Assembly (NCBI RefSeq): GCF_021869535.1
Contig: NW_026262690.1
Coordinates: 10,031,501-10,095,500, forward strand
Length of the DNA stretch: 64,000 bases
Direction: 5' to 3'
From: Mytilus californianus
Taxonomy: Eukaryota; Mollusca; Bivalvia; Mytilida; Mytilidae
The position numbers were made by a program, and so were the translations under genes. A model generated the notes under the pieces. That model had not been told where the DNA came from. It saw only the letters and a program-made list of their open reading frames with translations, and made no database searches. Shown here one piece after another: positions 32,601 through 42,429 of this stretch (the stretch's first letter is position 1; each line of letters begins with the position of its first letter).

Positions 32601-33326
32601 AATATAATAGAATGCCACAATCCAAAACAATAAATAAATAGAACGCCCAAACCACAAAGACAAATCAAATGAACACCTCGTTGGCCATGGCGTTGTCAGT
32701 TTTTCTTCGACTTATGAGCTTGAATATCCCTTAGATATCTTACGCCTCTCTTCTCGAATCGCATGAATGAAAATTTCTCTTTAACATATCAATGCTACAA
32801 TTAATTGTATAAAAGAAACCAAGTATTTTTGTTCATTGTTTTGTTCATGCATTTGTATAGTCAAGAGTTGATAAAATTAGTTTAATCCGGAAACATGTCG
32901 TGTGCTTGTCTCAATAAGTAATCTCATCGATAATTGTCTGGTTATATATCTGAATGTTTATATCCTGACGGATTTAAAATTTCCCGTTAATAAATTTAGA
33001 AATTATTAAGAAACTGCTGTTCAACTTTTTTCAGGTAAAGTTGAATTTTGGTAAATTTCATTATTCATTTAAGGTCCCTTTTGGTCATATATAGCTCCTA
33101 ACGTTTCTATGTAATTATACACCTCTTAGCTTTAAAATCGTTGGGTTTGAGTCTTCCTGGACGCACTAATTTTATGAAGTGTTATTTTTCATTAAATAGC
33201 ACTGGGTCGATACCACTGCTGGTGGTTTGTTAGTCCCTGAGGGTATCATTAGCTCAGAAGTCAGTTCTTCGTTACAGACATAATTTGAGCCATCGCACTC
33301 CAGTGTTCCCACCGCACCTCCAAGAT
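20062..33326 (-). CDS. Cys-loop ligand-gated ion channel subunit, anion-channel (GABA/glycine/GluCl-like) branch; 5' end incomplete
   Basis: Exons in transcript order: 33326 to about 33172 (3' boundary unresolved), 32157-31922, 24462-24380, 21292-21152, 20600-20062. The last four join in phase. Visible: loop A 'WLPDIFMVNE', N-glycosylation site ENGT, a perfect C-x13-C Cys-loop, M1-M3, a short M3-M4 loop of about 60 residues, M4 and stop. The M2 start reads SARV where anion channels carry PAR, placing it in the inhibitory branch. Such subunits form pentameric plasma-membrane receptors gated by a transmitter; the ligand cannot be told. The signal peptide and first N-terminal strands were not found. 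Introns carry many mobile elements. Confidence 0.75.
21152..21292 (-). CDS. Channel exon: loops F-C to pre-M1
   Basis: Acceptor 'atatatttcAG' and donor AAAG|GTTAAT. It codes 'NSYTVDEMDLVWFGG' through 'SKCSGGASTAK'. The split Asn codon joins to the Cys-loop exon and the split Glu codon to the last exon, so both phases are kept. The 'SY' plus 'W' spacing matches the region after the Cys-loop in the family. Confidence 0.8.
21369..21440 (+). repeat. Chimeric reverse-transcriptase/family B fragment
   Basis: 21369-21405 matches 8531-8567 of the reverse-transcriptase relic ('tgtacactaaagagatttat'). It runs directly into 'tttagtgagacgtccatttt', a family B tail block found at 10208. It is an internally deleted copy linking the two modules. 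Confidence 0.55.
21882..21983. mobile_element. 102-bp hairpin MITE
   Basis: 'gtggaatagtaagtttattg' (from 21882) is the perfect inverse of 'caataaacttactattccac' (to 21983). The loop is GC-richer ('ccctcggctacgcctcaggg'). It lies in a channel intron and has no coding capacity. Confidence 0.65.
21990..22142 (+). repeat. Family B tail fragment
   Basis: It starts 'ttaggggccagctgaagccc' and ends 'ccattctcaattttat'. It is a 3' fragment of the tail seen at 9151-9770, antisense to the channel gene. Confidence 0.55.
23040..23220 (+). repeat. Family A fragment
   Basis: It has the blocks 'agttaaatccttttcaactg', 'gttacaccaatgttcaatgt' and 'gggcctgtaattcattatgt'. It is interrupted at about 23228 by a piece derived from the channel gene. 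Confidence 0.5.
23228..23490 (+). pseudogene. Inverted partial duplicate of a channel exon and its intron
   Basis: On the + strand, opposite to the channel gene, 23231-23287 codes 'VPTDFIRIYENG' followed by 'ISRR' and a GTACG donor. This matches the 3' end of the channel exon 32157-31922, and the following intron ('gcat..aaatgaaga.aaaa') matches 31918-31870. The 5' part of the exon is absent. 23340-23480 also resembles 26815-26980 in direct orientation. It cannot code a channel on its own. Confidence 0.65.
23520..23935 (+). repeat. Mixed retroelement tail fragments (including family A 3' end)
   Basis: 23520-23655 carries 'gttgataacgtttgattttg' and 'ccatggagttcggtattttt'; I recognise it only as dispersed-repeat-like. 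23660-23935 is a family A 3' end ending 'catcttcttatttttatat'. Open frames here are incidental. Confidence 0.45.
23965..24240 (-). repeat. Family C tail fragment
   Basis: 'catgtaagtacaaactcggt' and 'gatattccataacggccaaa' match the retroelement tail at 33590-33760 and 15250-15400. It is degraded and non-coding. Confidence 0.5.
24380..24462 (-). CDS. Channel Cys-loop exon
   Basis: Acceptor 'ttttatttcAG' and donor AAAGCA|GTAAGT. The 83-bp exon codes 'HVALFYCAIRLFKVPM' and 'TDEICPIQFQS'. The two Cys are separated by exactly 13 residues. The usual FPMD reads VPMT, so the conserved Asp is displaced. It is too short to stand out as an open frame, but phases match on both sides, and a boundary at this point also fits known vertebrate subunit gene structure. 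Confidence 0.8.
24482..25079. mobile_element. TTAA-flanked MITE (598 bp)
   Basis: It begins TTAAGGTAGAT (24482) and ends ATCCACCTTAA (25079), imperfect inverted repeats bounded by TTAA. The terminal TTAAGGTRG is shared with the MITE at the start of the 1670-bp tandem unit (53643). TTAA targets suggest piggyBac-type mobilisation, which is an inference. The interior is AT-rich and non-coding. Confidence 0.55.
25080..26989. other. Channel intron without recognisable genes
   Basis: AT-rich intronic sequence. 26815-26980 resembles 23340-23480 (direct), the piece next to the inverted exon copy. 26690-26790 has 'acgaaacgcgcgtcttgcat', a string also echoed at 25210-25230 ('aaacgcacgtctggcgta'), probably a degraded repeat. 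Confidence 0.4.
28440..28462. repeat. Poly-G tract
   Basis: A run of about 14 consecutive G with a few G-rich interruptions. It could form quadruplex structure or mark sequencing uncertainty. Confidence 0.6.
28779..29014. mobile_element. 236-bp MITE with homopolymer-rich interior
   Basis: 'agggacgacatcaaaagttc' (28779) pairs with 'gattttctgatgtcgtccct' (to 29014). The arms extend over about 56 bp including 'ataaaaaaaacttaattcat'. The interior carries two C-runs. It is nested inside the giant foldback element. Confidence 0.6.
29632..29945 (-). repeat. SINE/retroposon 3' fragments
   Basis: 29632-29700 matches the 3' part of the SINE at 1571-1625 ('gattgattggtgtttgacgc'). 29878-29945 matches the (AATC)n-tailed retroposon 3' end ('gattgattgtttgttgctaa'). 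Both are truncated. Between them is low-complexity sequence. Confidence 0.5.
29960..31400 (-). repeat. Three family A tails, inverted
   Basis: Three copies begin near 29965, 30395 and 31085 with 'gatgtggtatgattgcaaat' and 'gagacaactctccac'. The middle one extends furthest (to about 30960), with 'gggacagcggtgtaacagta'. A (GATAA)n microsatellite lies at 30050-30077. Open frames here (30420-30707, 30711-30523) belong to the repeat. Confidence 0.6.
31922..32157 (-). CDS. Channel exon: MTYFMKLRW to loop E
   Basis: Acceptor near 32158 (or an alternative at 32151) and donor AAGAAG|GTACGT. It codes 'NIEMTYFMKLRWQDNRF', loop A 'WTKLWLPDIFMVNE' and 'FIRIYENGTLTISRR'. The W-x-P-D motif and the NGT glycosylation site fit the extracellular domain. 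The exon ends in phase 2 and joins the Cys-loop exon exactly. Confidence 0.85.
32158..33171. other. Channel intron, no feature identified
   Basis: AT-rich sequence. A short piece at 32690-32720 ('ccatggcgttgtcagttttt') matches family C tail blocks at 33420-33450 and 52660-52690. Nothing else is supported. Confidence 0.4.
33172..33326 (-). CDS. Probable upstream channel exon (extracellular domain), 3' boundary unresolved
   Basis: A 'tatatgtAG' acceptor at 33328-33327 opens a frame reading 'GGAVGTLECDGSNYVC' through 'NKPPAVVSTQCYLMKNNTS' and then TAA at 33174-33172. 'PAVVSTQCYLM' resembles the first beta strands of the channel family, directly upstream of MTYFMKLRW. No good GT donor lies before the stop, and two to four residues seem missing before the next exon. 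It may be a damaged exon, use a weak donor, or be followed by a small exon I did not find. Confidence 0.5.
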
Positions 33327-33369
33327 CTACATATATATTAACCGTTAAATAATTTAACTCTTTCAACTG

Positions 33370-35640
33370 GTCAAAAAAAAGAGAGGCGAAAGATACCAAA
33401 GTGACATTCAAACTCATAAGTCGGAAATATACTGACAACGCCATGGCTAAAACAGAAAAAAAGACCAACAGACAAACAACAGTACACAAAACACAACATA
33501 GAAAACTAGAGTCTAAGCAACACGAACCCCACCAAAAACTGAGGGTGATCTCAGGTTCTCCGGAAGGGTACGCAGATCCTGCTCCACACGTGGCACCTGT
33601 CGTGTTGCTCATGTAATTCATGTAATTACAAACCCGGTAATAAGTCTAATCCGGTAGGTCACATTCTGGAAAAAGGGGACGGGATTAAAGTTACGACATT
33701 TGGAATATATCTGCTATCATCTGTGAAACCGATATTCCATAACGGTCAATCAAATCGTGATGGCGTCCGTAAAATTCACGAAGGGATGATTTCAATTTCA
33801 CCACTTCTAACTCCTGGTTTAATTGCTTCCTTGTGGGCAGCAACCCTCTATCAAGGAAATCATGATAGGAAAAAACAAGCCCCGGAATATCGAATAATCT
33901 GGGAGATATATACTCCATATGCGGGCGCGGCTGGAATGTTGCTACATAGAAATGGAACGTTCACAATTGGGAAGCTGAAATCATCTCTTTTGTCGTAAAG
34001 TTTTGTTTTTAACCGACCCTCATTGTCAATTTCTTAATGTTAGTCAAGATATGAGACAGACTTAACTGTATCTGTTGTATCCTTTATTTCAAGTTCGATG
34101 GGATAGATGCGTTCAACATAGTCACTAAATTTTGAATTTTTTAGTGAGAGAACTTCATCTATATAGCGGAAAGTAAAGTTAAAAGATACTACTAATTTCT
34201 TTTCTTTCTTCCTAAGAAGTTCCCGTATGAAGTCAGCCTCATATGAATAAAGGAACAAATCGGCAAGAAGAGGGGCACAGTAGGTTCCCATGGAAATGTC
34301 GATTGTTTGTTGAAAAACACGTCCTCAAAACGTAACAAATATGTTGTCAATCAAGAAATCAAGTATCTTAAGCTTGATAATGTCCGTTTCAGAGAATTTT
34401 TTGTTTGAATCAGAGTGATTTTTTACAAAGTAGGATTTATCCCTCCCTAAGACAAGATACTTGTATCCATGTTGGCCATTCTTTTTAATGAAACAAAGTA
34501 GGACCAATTCTTTCAATTTGTCTTTTAGTTTGGAATGGAGAATACTTGTGTAAAGAGTAGAAAAGTAAAACGTTTTATACTATTGCAAGATGAAAGAGTC
34601 TTAGATATATGAACTCTCAAAGATCTTTCGAATTTTTTAGTATCTACATCTGATTCACGCCACCTCTAGAATGGGTAGTTTCACAATAACTTTGCTGATA
34701 AAATTGATGTTAATGATTTTGAAAGAAGTTTCGTGGAACACTTGGAAGACTAAGCAATATAACGTTGTTTGTAAGGACACTTGTGTAGTTTAGGTATCCA
34801 ATACAGTGATGGAAGATCCACTTCTTCATTGTCCAGAATTTCCTCTTTGGTAAGTGACGTGGGGTTATATGTTGAACTTCCAAGTGAATTGTCTATACGT
34901 AATTCATTTATTAAGCAGTTTATGTAATGTGATTTACACACAAAAACGATATTGTTTGGGGCTTTATCTGCGGGGACAATAACATATTTGTCATGGAGGT
35001 AGGACAAGTGTTTTGCAACATTTTGGGTCTTTAAAGATTGATGTAGCACGGGTATTCATAGACCCATTCAGTTTCTTAATTCTTATTTGTATTTACGACC
35101 TCACATCCTTAATCCATTTGGAAAGAGTGTCTACGTCTTCTTTCTTGCGTTTAACCCATTATCTTGCATAATCCTCGACTGAATCCATCAGTATTTTGAA
35201 GTTGTGTTTCCAATTGATGGAATTAGGCTCACGATATTTTGGGCCTTTGGATAACACATTTCGCAGGGAAGTGTTATAGACAATGTTTTGGTCACCAGTA
35301 ATAACGTGGCCAGCCGGATTATATATAAATGGGGAGCTAGAACAGGTAGACTTGAAGTCGTCAATATTGAGATCCTGCAACACGTGTTTGTAATTGAAAG
35401 TTTTAGTTGCAATTGATTTGGTATAGGTATAAGAAATGATAGGTACAGACTGATCTTTAAAATAGGGAGGTATTTTCGAGTTATGATGAAGGATATTGCC
35501 CAATTTGATGGCAACGAGACCTTTGTTGACAAAGGAAAGTTAAAGAAAGGATCTTTTCTCCTTTTCATCTTTTCCAATGCGAACTGAGTTGACAAGTCTT
35601 TGACTTGCAATATCCGAAATGATAGCTGTCAAAGTGAGTG
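33370..35640 (-). pseudogene. Reverse-transcriptase retroelement relic, best-preserved copy
   Basis: Successive - strand open stretches (35610-35159, 35049-34750, 34516-34325, 34291-34040, 33918-33691) carry, in order, an N-terminal region, 'LPSLYWIPKLHKCPYKQRY', 'MGTYCAPLLADLFLYSYE' and 'FNFTFRYIDEVLSL'. The catalytic YIDD reads YIDE and stops or frameshifts separate the pieces, so it is inactive. The 3' tail (33700-33370) is family C. Motifs resemble Penelope-like reverse transcriptases; no endonuclease domain was recognised. Confidence 0.7.
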
Positions 35641-35782
35641 AAAATGCCTTGCAGTTTCGTCTGTTGAACATTGGATGATTTTGAATAAAAAATACAAAGA
35701 GGTCAATATAAATACATTTCTATTTATTATGATATCCTAAAAACCATTCTACACACAATACAGATAAGTTATGTATTTTTAC

Positions 35783-35847
35783 CATTTTAATTGAATTAGC
35801 AATCAACTGGTTGAGTTCTATCTGCAAGTCAACACCGACTATGGATC
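35783..35847 (-). other. Possible exon of unknown gene (or channel 5' exon)
   Basis: A strong acceptor 'tttgtcttttcttcAG' and a donor ATG|GTAAAA frame 65 bp with one open frame reading 'SIVGVDLQIELNQLIANSIK'. Its end phase does not match the channel exon at 33326. It could be chance or an exon with an intervening one missing. Confidence 0.2.
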
Positions 35848-36755
35848 CTGAAGAAAAGACAAATGAACTTTTAACATTCAGACAACATATGTGGATGAAC
35901 CCCGTCGGTGTTTGCTTTTATAACTTTCCAACATTAAAGATATTTAGTGTTCATCGCAGATCTGTGTTAGGGTCTATTGCATGAATCTAAGACTTATTGC
36001 GATGTATAGAGCTTGATATATCATAATTACAGTTGTATATTGATGAAGACTGTATGTTGACCTCTAGATGACTTTGGTTATTCGTGTGAATGGATTGCAT
36101 TCGTATAGACGTAAGCATATCAATACAAAGTAATGTATTACCTCAATTTCTGTGTTATAATTGTATGAGCGAAAGTTCAACTGGTAACAACTGGATTATA
36201 GGAATTAATTCTGTACAATAATAAGGAACCAACGACGTTTTCTTTAAAAAAAAATACCAGCTTAAAATACTTATTTCACTTCATACACAATTGTTGGCTC
36301 ATTTGGTAGGTTGGACTGTCGAAAATGAACTACTATTAAACGATTTATTTCTATTCTATGCAGACGACCATATCATAAAAGTTTTACATAGCTACATCAA
36401 TAATGGTGATTAGAATCTTTACACTGTTGTTGGACATTGAATAACTTATATAAAATATGCTAAAGCTGCGTAAAGAAAAAAAAAGTTTGCATGATTGCTA
36501 ATTCTTGAATAACATAAAGAATTCTAGAAGAAATAATCTTACAATTGTGACTCCACTGCTGCATTCTATAGTTTTTATAGAAGAAACTCGCATAGAATAT
36601 CACATTCTACGACACATTCTAAAGCTTTGTAAGAACAATTCAAAACCATAATTGTAAACTAGAATAACATATTCTATAGCTTGATAGAAGAAACAAACCA
36701 ACCATAATTAATTTCAATAACGTATTATATGTATGGCACGCCTGAACCACTTTTA
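35848..36755. other. No feature identified
   Basis: AT-rich sequence. A weak tendency to repeat 'cattctatag' with 'ttgatagaagaaac' is seen at 36570-36700. There is no exon, element boundary or long open frame. Confidence 0.3.
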
Positions 36756-37075
36756 TAGATTATCCTAGATTATCTCAGATAAACTAGGATTATCTCAAAT
36801 AAATTAGGATTATCTCAAATAAACTATGATTATCTCACTATTTTACATTAAGCTCAGATAAACCGGGATTCTCTCGATTTTTTTCAGATAATCCCGGTTT
36901 ATCTCAGAATTTTAAGATAAACCGGGATTTTCTCAGCTTAATGCATATTTGAGATAATTCATTATATTCCTCACAAAATTAGATAAATAATTAACTGGAG
37001 AAAATCCGGGATTATCTGAAAATTCTGAGATAATCCGGGATTATCTGAGAATTTTGAGAAAATCGATTAACTGAA
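36756..37075. repeat. Array of quasi-palindromic 20-bp units (AGATAA...TTATCT)
   Basis: 36756-36840 has direct ~20-bp units 'gattatctcagataaactag'. It continues as inverted pairs such as 'agataaaccgggatt' against 'aatcccggtttatct' (36856-36906) and 'gataatccgggattatct' (37031-37050). Every unit is close to its own inverse, so the array can fold in many registers. Confidence 0.65.
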
Positions 37076-37804
37076 AAAAAGTAGCCAATAGAAAGCCACG
37101 ACACAATGAAGGAAAATTTCATGGTCATAAGGGATAAGATATAGATACAATGGTGCATCTATACAGATAGAGAAGAATGAAAGATTACGCTCTTAAGGGA
37201 AAGGTGTTAGAAGTTTTAAATTTCCAAATTTGATAAAAATAACAATTGATTTATTCAGGATGTACATGTATGACAAGTGTATCGATAATAATGAAGATCA
37301 GAGGGATCTAGAATTTAGAAGTTATCTTGAGAGGTTTTGTAAGAGAATTTGAATGTTGTATCCGTATTTGTCTTTATGAAGATAGTGAAATATGCTACAT
37401 AAATCTGGCATCCGCACAATTAACTAGGACAAATAACTAAAATGTTGAAATAAGTTAAGCAAAGTTGAAATACACCATTTCGAAGTTCTAATGAGTTTCC
37501 TTTTAGAAAGTTATAATCTTTTAAAAAAAAGATATCACGCGCCGTTTTTCTTTCCTTAATTTTCTCTATTAAAAGAGTAAAATATGGTGCAGGAATTTAT
37601 CATCCATTTATTGCAAAGTGTTACATTTTAGTACTTACTTGGTAAGTTGTATAAAGTGTTGTTTTTTTTGTCAATTAGATAATCTAATCATGATAATGAC
37701 AAATGCCCAATAACTGAAATATTTATTACCTTACAACTCTATTATATTGTTAATCAGTTTGTTTTTAGCGACACGTGGCCAATGCACAATTAACCTTTAA
37801 ACAA

Positions 37805-40190
37805 TCGCTGTTAAAACGGGGTTTTGATCCCTAAAGGAGGCCACACTTTGCAATATTTGTTAACGTTTTCAAATTAAATAAACTGAATGGATTTCTTAAA
37901 ATTCTCAAATGGCTTTAATATTATTACAAACAAAACGAAACGTTTATTTAACATTTTTAGCAACTTTTATCTTTATTTTAGTTCTAAGAAAACCTTTCTT
38001 GCTTGGTTAACTAGTATGTGTTGATTACCTTCACTAATTACTAAAGATCAGACGACCTAATTAAGGATTTGTATAGACCTAATCAACATGACAATTGGTA
38101 TCGAATATGATCATCGGTCATGCATGACATATTCCAAATAACGGCGCGTGTTAATAAACACGTCAATAACTTCTGAAATATTCAATTAATTTTATTCAAA
38201 CAAAAATATTAAGATAAAAAAATAAATAATTTATCGGACGCATACCCTCAACGCCAGAGACATATAATACAAGAGATTCGCAACTCTAGTAGAGTCTATA
38301 TAACAGCCAATGAAATGACGTGGCCACCGGAAAGCCGATTAATCCGATGGATTTATGGGTAATAACCCGTATTGTTGTGTAAAAGGTTCTTCGCCTCACG
38401 ATTTTTCAAATGGATAATGCCGATACCTTTCACAGCTAAAGCATGCAAGTATATTTAAAAGTTACAAAAAACTAATTCTAATAATTTGTTATTGATAAAA
38501 TGTGTTCTAATGATGAGATTAATCAAATACAAACAAAGTTAAAACTCGGCCCATTTTACTTCACCTATTGCCGTAGAAACCATTTGATCTCCCAATTTTT
38601 TTCTTAAAACTTGAAAATTGCTAATAAATATATAATTTTATGGGCCAATAGTACTCCCAAATGTTGTTTCGTGACTGAAAATAAGACTATTTTCGTAAAA
38701 TTTAAACCAACAATGTGGCGATTTTTTGTTTTTTTCTTCTTTTTAGGGTGCCAAAGATGAACGAATGCAGTAAATTTACAAAAGGAGTAAAATTTTCCTA
38801 GTAAAGGAAACCTTCTGCTGGTCGTAATATTATGAATGAGCTTCATATGCATCTGTTGTCGTTTCAGACTACGCTTCTCGTTCAAAACATGAACCTAATT
38901 CATTTTTAAATTAAAATCGTATTGAGGACATTTCAATGGTGACTGCAAAAGATATATATATATATGTTTGTGGTATATCATCTTTTCCACAAGTTTATTG
39001 TTTTCTGTTTGGTATTTAATTAATATTAAGATCCATGTTGTTAGATCTGATGATCAATTTATTTGGCAATCGCCAATGGCAGTCAGCAGGGTTTAAGAAC
39101 ATCAGTTGTTCGACCTGTAAGTCGTAACTATTAAGATTGTCATCCCACGAAATTAAGATTGTCATCCCACGAAATAAAATCGGAATTTTCCATATTGCGT
39201 GCACATGAATGAAGCTTTATTCAAATGAGAAATTAATTGTAATTTTCTTAAATATTAATTCTCAATACACACTTCGAACATGAAGAAACCATAAATTTAC
39301 CGACAATCATTTAAAAAAAACAACTCAATGCAAGCCTATATGATAAAACTGTCAAACAACACTTAGAAATCAAACATTTACCGACAATCCTACAGAAAAA
39401 AAAACTCAATGAAAGCCCAATAAATGAGGAATATAAAAATAAATAAAATTTTAATAATTTATAAATATCAAGAATAAAAAACAAAGCCTATCATGATTAA
39501 CAATTAATTAACAAATAAATTAAGTTTTTTTTCCATATTAATTAATTATACATTTTGTGAATTGTATTTTTGGAAAGAGTGTGGACACCTGTGGTGTGAC
39601 AACTTCTTGTTTACAAGGTGTCAATTAAAACTCATTATTTATAACATGTTCGTGATTTACCTGGTCATCGAATAATTCAAACCTAATATACATGTCACAC
39701 TGTGAAATTATGTCTCCGAGACAGGTGTATATTCAATAGAAACCCATTATGTAACTATCAAATAAAATGAACTCTGACACAATTTATCAAGTGTTAATTA
39801 TTTAATATCAGTTTTTTTTTATACAATATCAAATTATGTCTCTTTTTCAATAATACAAATCTAAAATCAAAATTACATTAAAATAAATAATTATATATGT
39901 ACTCAAATTATATTTAATTAATTATGATAAATTTAACACTGAAACAGTTTATGTTATGCTTAAACATTCGTCCTTACTTCGAGTACTTTTAATACTTTTA
40001 TTAATGACTTTATTGCCTAAGGAGATCTCGCGAGGTTTAACTAGTGGCCGCGTGTTATTACGGGATTTCGCCGAGTTGCGAATCTCTTGTATTATATGTC
40101 TCTGTCAACGCCCACTTAAATATCTATTACATGTCCTGAGTGCACTCAGGAGGCCCTGAGCGGTTTTAAAACGTACCGCAAAATTATTAC
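37805..40190 (+). repeat. Dispersed repeat D copy 1, interrupted by a hAT-like element
   Basis: Blocks 'ggggttttgatccctaaag' (37818), 'gatcatcggtcatgcatgac' (38109) and 'catgtcctgagtgcactcag' with 'cctgagcggtttt' (40130-40165) recur inverted at 51350, 50985 and 50700-50655. The 1850-bp insertion at 38255-40104 splits it. The type of repeat D is not recognised. Confidence 0.5.
38255..40104. mobile_element. 1.85 kb hAT-like element with 32-bp perfect terminal inverted repeats
   Basis: The left end CAGAGACATATAATACAAGA (38255) through 38286 is the exact inverse of 40073-40104. The direct repeat TCAACGC flanks it at 38248-38254 and 40105-40111 (8 bp, TCAACGCC, if the element starts one base later). 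CAGAG...CTCTG ends and a duplication of about 8 bp fit hAT transposons. No transposase frame is seen, so it is non-autonomous. Two 35-38 bp palindromes elsewhere carry the same ends. Confidence 0.75.
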
Positions 40191-40589
40191 TTAAAACAAT
40201 TTTTGTTGACTGTTAAATGAAATACATTTCAATTCATGGAGTATCAGTGAGTTATAATATATTTTACAAATGAGGGCCCCACTTTGGTAGTCCAACTTGA
40301 ACACATTGAGCGATCGTATATATGCAATCAGGAACAGATGTATCCACGAAATTATATTAACATTTTATGAACTTGCCTGCTTAAATAAATCATGTTTTAG
40401 TTATAACATACACTTTTAATGTACTATTATTTATAAATCAATGTTTAAAATTCACATATATGTGCTAAGATTAAAACTTCGTGTAATATTTCAATACTTT
40501 ATTCTTGTAAAATTTTTCATTAATAAATACTGTTTAAACTACGATTAAAATTTCATGTGTCATACGGTCATTCCAAGTGCCATTCGGTC

Positions 40590-41010
40590 ATTCGTGTTAC
40601 GTATCTCCAGTACTTCTCTATGGATAAGAGCTAAAACTACCAAAAACAAGTTCACCGGAATTAATCGAAAACTTCCAGAAAAAGCTACTAATAAGCTTAT
40701 ACTCTCATTACCAACTTATGTAGCAGATGTTACTATCAACATCCTAAACGGAATACTACCAGTAGAAGCCCAACTACATATCCGAGTACTTGGACTATTG
40801 AACAACATCTGTAATCAGCCCGAAAAGAGCATAGATAAATTGCTAGCTGACGACAACTTAAACTGAAAAATAGCCAAAGTTCTAGTTGCTTGTCGCTATA
40901 AAACACATGCCCAAGAAGTACGATCTACAAAATGGTACATGGACAACACCTTCAAAAAAATATTATGGACCTCCAACATCAACAAAACAGTACAGAGCTA
41001 CTAGTCTAAG
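40590..41010 (+). pseudogene. LINE reverse-transcriptase C-terminal fragment
   Basis: The open frame 40555-40866 contains 'TGINRKLPEKATNKLIL' and 'LPVEAQLHIRVLGLLNNI', which I recognise as the region after the reverse-transcriptase domain of mollusc non-LTR elements. A stop (TGA at 40864) precedes further remnants ('HAQEVRSTKWYMDNTFKKIL') to about 41000. It is a truncated fossil. Confidence 0.5.
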
Positions 41011-41039
41011 AGTAACTTCAGTAAATAGCAACACTGTAT

Positions 41040-41235
41040 TCTAGCTTCGAAGGCCGTACGGTGACCTATGGTTGTTAGTTTAAACATATTTTATTGTTCA
41101 AAAATGACAAATGGATTAGACACAAGTTTTTCAACTTAGTAACGTCTTCTCCTAATGTTGTCAATTTCTGTGTCATTTGGTCTCTTGTGGAGAGTTGTCT
41201 CATTGGCAATCATACCACATCTTTTTTATTTCCAA
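41040..41235 (+). repeat. Family A 3'-tail fragment
   Basis: 'cgaaggccgtacggtgacct', 'gtggagagttgtctcattgg' and 'caatcataccacatcttttt' match the family A 3' end. It follows the LINE fragment. Confidence 0.55.
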
Positions 41236-42200
41236 AACGACGAGTGTAAAAAAAAAAGCAAATATGCAAACATACAGCCTGATTTATATTTACAACAAAA
41301 ACAAAATGAAATACAGGAAGAAAGACTCAATGACACCATATCCAGAAATCAACGCCACTCTGCTTATTTGAATATTATACTAAAGAAATCGGATACGGGT
41401 CACGGAAATTATATTGAAATGATAGAGAATTTTGAAAAAAAATGTCTGTTTTAACTTTAATTTAAGTGATAGACAGGTTGCGGGGACAGAAAATAAATAT
41501 ACACAACAATATACACCATTTAAACGAAACATAATGAATGTCGTTGCAAAAATCAAGGTTCCTGAGCTATTTCAAAAATCGAAGCGAGAGGCTTTTAACA
41601 TTGCAGTATAAAATACAGGCTAAAATGGCTGAAACGTCAAATTTGCAAACTTCGTGTTGAAAATTGGCTAACAAAGTCATTACAAAAACAGGTTGCGGGG
41701 ATGAAACTTGAATGTCCAAAGAATAAGCAAGTCCAAACCTTGTATGTGTAGTCGTTGAACTCTAGGTTCCCACGTAAAATTAAAATGCTCCTATTTCAAG
41801 AAGAATAAACTCACGAAAACTCGAAAAATTCACTAAATTCGCGTTCATTGTTTTGATTTTGACCGCCTGACAACTTTACGGAAATATCAGAGTGATTATA
41901 AACAAGGACTCTGTGACGGGCAACTTATAATATCCGTGTTTTAAAGATTTTAATGATATCAAGCCAGTCCAGTTCAAACTATTATCACGTGGTACAATTC
42001 TCATTTACATATTATGAATATTTTAAAATTAAACACTGGACACTTTTAATTTGCAAAACACTCATTTGCAAATCCGCCGCCGCCTCTCCTTAGACCTACA
42101 ATGTCGTGTATATAACCAAAATGTACGGAATTACATGGGATTCAATAATTTCATTGCTTTTCTGCTGTCATTATTATATATATTCTGTAATTTGATTTAG
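41236..42200. other. No gene identified
   Basis: An open frame continues to 41454 but lacks family resemblance. 'acaggttgcgggga' occurs twice (41473 and 41689), a weak direct repeat. No element ends were resolved. Confidence 0.3.
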
Positions 42201-42221
42201 AAAAACATGGGATTTTCAATA

Positions 42222-42427
42222 TCCCATGGGATAAGGCAAATCCCATGGGATTGACCATTATCCCATGGGATTTTAGTTAAATCCCATAGGATTTTTTGGG
42301 GTCCCATGGGATAATTGTAGTCCCATGGGATATTTGTTGTCCCATGGGACAAAAAAAATCCCATGGGACTATAATTATCCCATGGGATTTTTAATATCCC
42401 ATGGGACAAAATAAAATCCTATGGAAT
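42222..42427. repeat. Palindromic TCCCATGGGA tandem array
   Basis: About 11 copies of the self-complementary core TCCCATGGGA occur at near 42222, 42241, 42261, 42282, 42302, 42321, 42340, 42359, 42378, 42397 and 42417. The period is 19-21 bp with AT-rich spacers of variable sequence; two copies carry one change (cccatagg, cctatgg). The core is conserved while spacers drift. An open - strand frame through it is incidental. Confidence 0.85.
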
Positions 42428-42429
42428 TC

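Noticed and set aside
41155-41454. 99-residue + frame
   Set aside because: Its first part is a family A tail; the remainder has no homology I recognise and no splice signals.
42197-42409. 70-residue - strand frame with repeated PWD/PMG
   Set aside because: It is produced by the palindromic TCCCATGGGA array; no start or splice context supports it.
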